A stretch of 7,305 nucleotides of DNA from Candidatus Faecivivens stercoravium (GTDB lineage Bacteria; Bacillota; Clostridia; Oscillospirales; Ruminococcaceae): NCBI GenBank assembly GCA_018712425.1, contig DVHA01000299.1, positions 1-7,305 of the forward strand. The letters run 5' to 3'. Of this stretch, positions 5,395 through 7,305 are shown in pieces. A program made the translations under genes and the position numbers. The notes under the pieces are model-generated. The model saw only the letters and a program-made list of their open reading frames with translations. It made no database searches and was not told the DNA's origin. Each line of letters begins with the position of its first letter. The stretch's first letter is position 1.

Positions 5395-6267
5395 GTGAAA
5401 ACAAAAAGCTACGCGCTGGAAATGCTGTGGGATTCGCTGATTGTCCTGGTGGGGACGGCGGTTTACGCCGTTGGGCTCTACTACTTTGTCGAGCCGAGCA
5501 ATACTGCACCCGGGGGCGTCAGCGGCATCGCGCTGCTGGTCAACTATGTAACCGGGTTCCCCGTCGGTATCGCCAGTGCGCTGATCAATGCGCCGCTCCT
5601 GATTTTGGGGCTTGTTTTCCTCGGGAAAGAGTTTATCCTCAAGACCCTCCTTTCGGTCGCCTCCTTCACCGTCATCTACGACTATATCCTCACCCCGCTC
5701 CACTTCCCTTATTATGAAGGGGAACGGCTGATGGCCAGCCTCTTCGGCGGGATTGTCACCGGCGTCGGGCTGGGGCTGGTCTTTTACGCGGCCGGGAGCA
5801 CCGGCGGGACCGACATCATCACCAAACTGGTGCAGCGGCGGTTCCCGCATATGCAGCTGGGGCGGATCCTGCTGATTGTCGACCTGGTGATTGTCGGCGC
5901 GTCGATTATCGTTTACCGGTCGATCGAAAGCGCCCTTTATGCGATTATCGTCATCTATGCCAACACCCAGCTGATTAACGTCGTCCTCTATGGGAATGAC
6001 AGCGGGCGGCTGTTTTATATCTTTTCCGACCGGTACCGGGAGATTACCGACGCGATTTTCGCTGCGGTTGACCGGGGGGTGACGCTGCTGGACGGCGAAG
6101 GGGGATACACCGGTGAGGCTAAAAAGGTGATCCTCTGCGCGGTGCGCAAAAACGAATACCATAAGGTCAAAAAACTGGTGCGGGGCATCGACCCCGACGC
6201 CTTTATCATCGCCGCCGAATCCTTTGAGGTGGAGGGGGAGGGCTTTAAGGCCCACAAGGAAGACTGA
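5395..6267 (+). CDS. YitT family membrane protein with DUF2179 domain
   Basis: This 290-residue protein belongs to the YitT family of integral membrane proteins, whose transport or other function is not settled. About five to six hydrophobic segments occupy roughly residues 13-200: near 14-31, 42-75, 82-99, 112-133, 157-174 and 179-198. The family motifs PGGVSG (39-44) and AAGSTGGTD (132-140) are present. The C-terminal soluble DUF2179 domain runs from about 205 to 280, with DRGVTLL and GGYTG (236-240). The start is GTG at 5395, supported by AAAGGTGG at 5378-5385. It follows mrnC by 26 nt and is probably in the same transcript, though a link to ribosome assembly is not implied. No plus-strand terminator is clear after it. 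Confidence 0.9.
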   Translation: MKTKSYALEMLWDSLIVLVGTAVYAVGLYYFVEPSNTAPGGVSGIALLVNYVTGFPVGIASALINAPLLILGLVFLGKEFILKTLLSVASFTVIYDYILTPLHFPYYEGERLMASLFGGIVTGVGLGLVFYAAGSTGGTDIITKLVQRRFPHMQLGRILLIVDLVIVGASIIVYRSIESALYAIIVIYANTQLINVVLYGNDSGRLFYIFSDRYREITDAIFAAVDRGVTLLDGEGGYTGEAKKVILCAVRKNEYHKVKKLVRGIDPDAFIIAAESFEVEGEGFKAHKED

Positions 6268-6271
6268 CGCC

Positions 6272-6303
6272 AAAAAGCGGCCCGCCCGCTGGGGGCAGAC
6301 CGC
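6272..6303 (-). terminator. Rho-independent terminator of the small minus-strand gene
   Basis: On the minus strand GCGGTCTGCCC (6303-6293) pairs with GGGCGGGCCGC (6287-6277) over 11 positions, two of them G-U, around a 5-nt loop and followed at once by TTTTT (6276-6272). On the plus strand those two positions become A-C mismatches and there is no T-tract. The structure is therefore directional and belongs to the minus-strand gene that ends at 6325. Confidence 0.85.
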
Positions 6304-6324
6304 CTTCCGGTGAAAGATGAGACC

Positions 6325-6459
6325 TTATTCCTGCGGGCCGTTCTGGCCGTGGCAGTTCGAGCCGTTCGAATTCGAACCGCTGTTCTTGGCATTCTGGCCG
6401 CGGTTCTGCTGGGCGTTCTGGCCCTGAGAATTCTGCGAACGCTGTTCGTTATTCTTCAT
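6325..6459 (-). CDS. Small Asn/Gln-rich hydrophilic protein, unknown function
   Basis: This gene encodes 44 residues beginning MKNNEQRSQN and ending GQNGPQE. Eleven Asn and nine Gln make up almost half of it, and with Ser and Gly they account for 32 of 44 residues; QN pairs recur (GQN, QQN). There is one Cys (C36, in NCHG) and almost no hydrophobic side chain, so it should be soluble and disordered, with no signal peptide or membrane segment. AAAGGA on the minus strand (6475-6470) is a good ribosome binding site about 10 nt before the ATG at 6459. A promoter candidate with sigma-E character, a leader hairpin and a strong directional terminator frame it as a monocistronic unit. It converges on the YitT-like gene and diverges from yebC. 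I do not recognise the family. A spore-associated protein is possible from the promoter and composition, but this is inference. Confidence 0.72.
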   Translation of the reverse strand: MKNNEQRSQNSQGQNAQQNRGQNAKNSGSNSNGSNCHGQNGPQE

Positions 6460-6495
6460 AGCGAAACCATCCTTTCTGTGTACGTTTCCGATTTC

Positions 6496-6517
6496 CGTAA
6501 ACGGTGAGCCGTTTACG
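6496..6517. repeat. Perfect 9-bp dyad between the small gene and yebC
   Basis: CGTAAACGG (6496-6504) is the reverse complement of CCGTTTACG (6509-6517) with a 4-nt loop. If the minus-strand promoter at 6551-6522 is real, its start point falls near 6515, so the hairpin would form the very 5' end of the small gene's mRNA; it could stabilise the message or be an operator at the start site. Confidence 0.65.
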
Positions 6518-6521
6518 CCAG

Positions 6522-6551
6522 ATAGTATGGCCGCCCGCGGGGAGAATATAC
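6522..6551 (-). promoter_or_regulatory. Candidate sigma-E-type sporulation promoter for the small minus-strand gene
   Basis: The minus strand has GTATATT (6551-6545), 15 nt, then CATACTAT (6529-6522). The sigma-E consensus of Bacillus subtilis is approximately KMATATT, 14-15 nt, CATACAMT, so the site differs at one position in each box, with a permitted spacer. No sigma-A promoter of comparable quality is seen on this strand. The match was found by eye. Confidence 0.5.
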
Positions 6552-6583
6552 AAACTGAAAAAATAATTGAAAGGGAGATTTTC

Positions 6584-7305
6584 ATGTCTGGACATTCCAA
6601 ATGGAACAACATCAAAAGAAAGAAAGAGAAAACCGATGGCGCCAAGGCGAAGATCTTCACCAAAGTCGGGCGTGAAATTGCCGTTGCCGTCAAGATGGGC
6701 GGCGGCGACCCCAATAACAACTCGACCCTGAAGGTGCTGATCGCCAAGGCGAAAGCCAACAACATCCCCAACGACAACATCGAGCGGATCATCAAAAAGG
6801 CGGCCGGCGAAGGCAGCAAGAACAGCTACGAGAACAACACCTACGAGGGTTACGGCCCCGGCGGGGTCGCGGTCATCGTCGAGACGCTGACCGACAACAA
6901 AAACCGCACCGCGGGCGACGTCCGCCACCTGTTCGATCAGTTCGGCGGCAATATGGGCACCACCGGCTGCGTTTCCTTCGGCTTCCAGGAGAAGGGCGTC
7001 TTCGTCATCGACAACGAGGAAGAGTCCTATTCCGAGGACCAGGTGATGGAGGACGTCATGGACGCCGGCGCCGACGACTTCACGATGGAAGACGGCACCA
7101 TCGAGATCACCTGCGAACCTTCCGCTTTCGGCGGCGTGCTGGAAGCGCTCCAGGGCAAGGGGTATACCTTTGATACCGCCGAAGTCCAGATGGTCCCGAA
7201 CAACTACGTCACCCTGACCGACCCCGACCAGATCAAGATGATGGGGCTGCTGCTGGAGAAGCTCGAGGAAAATGACGACGTCCAGAACGTCTGGCACAAC
7301 TGGGA
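6584..7305 (+). CDS. yebC: YebC/PmpR family (TACO1-like) regulator, 3' end cut by the window
   Basis: The frame runs from ATG at 6584 to the window edge, giving 240 full codons; the family is usually about 240-247 residues and ends in a HNW-acidic tail, so only a few residues and the stop are missing. The start MSGHSKWNNIK and the blocks AKAKANNIPNDNIERIIKKA (62-81), YEGYGPGGVA and GCVSFGF are typical. YebC proteins were first described as DNA-binding regulators; more recent work on bacterial YebC and mitochondrial TACO1 supports a role at the ribosome on proline-rich stretches. AAAGGGAG at 6570-6577 is the ribosome binding site. It is divergent from the small minus-strand gene. I see no clear sigma-A promoter in the 120 nt upstream, so its promoter is unresolved. 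Confidence 0.95.
   Translation, partial: MSGHSKWNNIKRKKEKTDGAKAKIFTKVGREIAVAVKMGGGDPNNNSTLKVLIAKAKANNIPNDNIERIIKKAAGEGSKNSYENNTYEGYGPGGVAVIVETLTDNKNRTAGDVRHLFDQFGGNMGTTGCVSFGFQEKGVFVIDNEEESYSEDQVMEDVMDAGADDFTMEDGTIEITCEPSAFGGVLEALQGKGYTFDTAEVQMVPNNYVTLTDPDQIKMMGLLLEKLEENDDVQNVWHNW

Noticed and set aside
3365..5509. Minus-strand open frame of 714 codons across obgE and mrnC
   Set aside because: It is a shadow of the GC-rich codon use of obgE and mrnC, is rich in low-complexity Asp/Val/Arg, has no recognisable domain, and runs opposite to two certain genes.
5287..6273. Minus-strand open frame of 328 codons across the YitT-like gene
   Set aside because: It is antisense to a membrane protein with clear family motifs and shows no domain of its own.
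6277..6303. Terminator for the YitT-like gene on the plus strand
   Set aside because: On that strand the stem has two A-C mismatches and no T-tract; it serves the minus-strand gene.
6310..6507. Plus-strand 65-codon frame opposite the small peptide gene
   Set aside because: It has no ribosome binding site, while the minus strand has a ribosome binding site, a promoter candidate and a strand-specific terminator.
6449..7297. Minus-strand open frame of 282 codons across yebC
   Set aside because: It is antisense to yebC, whose protein is unmistakable.
1..7305. CRISPR array, tRNA, rRNA, insertion sequence or phage genes
   Set aside because: No regularly spaced direct repeats, no tRNA or rRNA pattern, and no transposase or integrase motif were seen on either strand.

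Overview
The window is a GC-rich stretch of bacterial chromosome that looks like an anaerobic, probably spore-forming member of the Clostridia (an Oscillospirales-type genome is my best guess; this is inference). The support is the rplU-prp-rpmA order with an L27 that carries the N-terminal extension cut by Prp, a Mini-III RNase, an Mrp ATPase with an extra N-terminal cysteine cluster, a C_GCAxxG_C_C protein, a YitT/DUF2179 membrane protein, and a candidate sporulation sigma-E promoter.

Layout from left to right: the 3' half of an aldose 1-epimerase gene (1-537); a 329-nt non-coding gap with a two-hairpin repeat; mrp plus a C_GCAxxG_C_C gene as a tight pair (867-2156); a near-perfect sigma-A promoter embedded in a 13-bp inverted repeat, followed by a structured leader and rplU-prp-rpmA (2348-3272), closed by a terminator; a second structured gap of about 370 nt holding an inverted copy of the same two-hairpin repeat, another long hairpin and a candidate promoter; obgE-mrnC-yitT-like (3680-6267); a short minus-strand gene for a 44-residue Asn/Gln-rich peptide with its own promoter candidate, leader hairpin, ribosome binding site and terminator (6272-6551); and yebC (6584 to the window end, missing only its last few codons).

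The centre of the window is a large-subunit module. L21 and L27 are 50S proteins, Prp trims the L27 N-terminus, Obg is a GTPase of late 50S assembly, and Mini-III matures the ends of 23S rRNA. YebC is also linked to translation in recent work. The flanking genes (galM, mrp, the C_GCAxxG_C_C protein, the YitT-like protein) have unrelated or unknown roles.

No new multi-gene system is visible. The observations most worth following are the small minus-strand transcription unit at 6272-6551, the covarying two-hairpin repeat present twice in opposite orientation, and the inverted repeat whose right arm fills the spacer of the rplU promoter.
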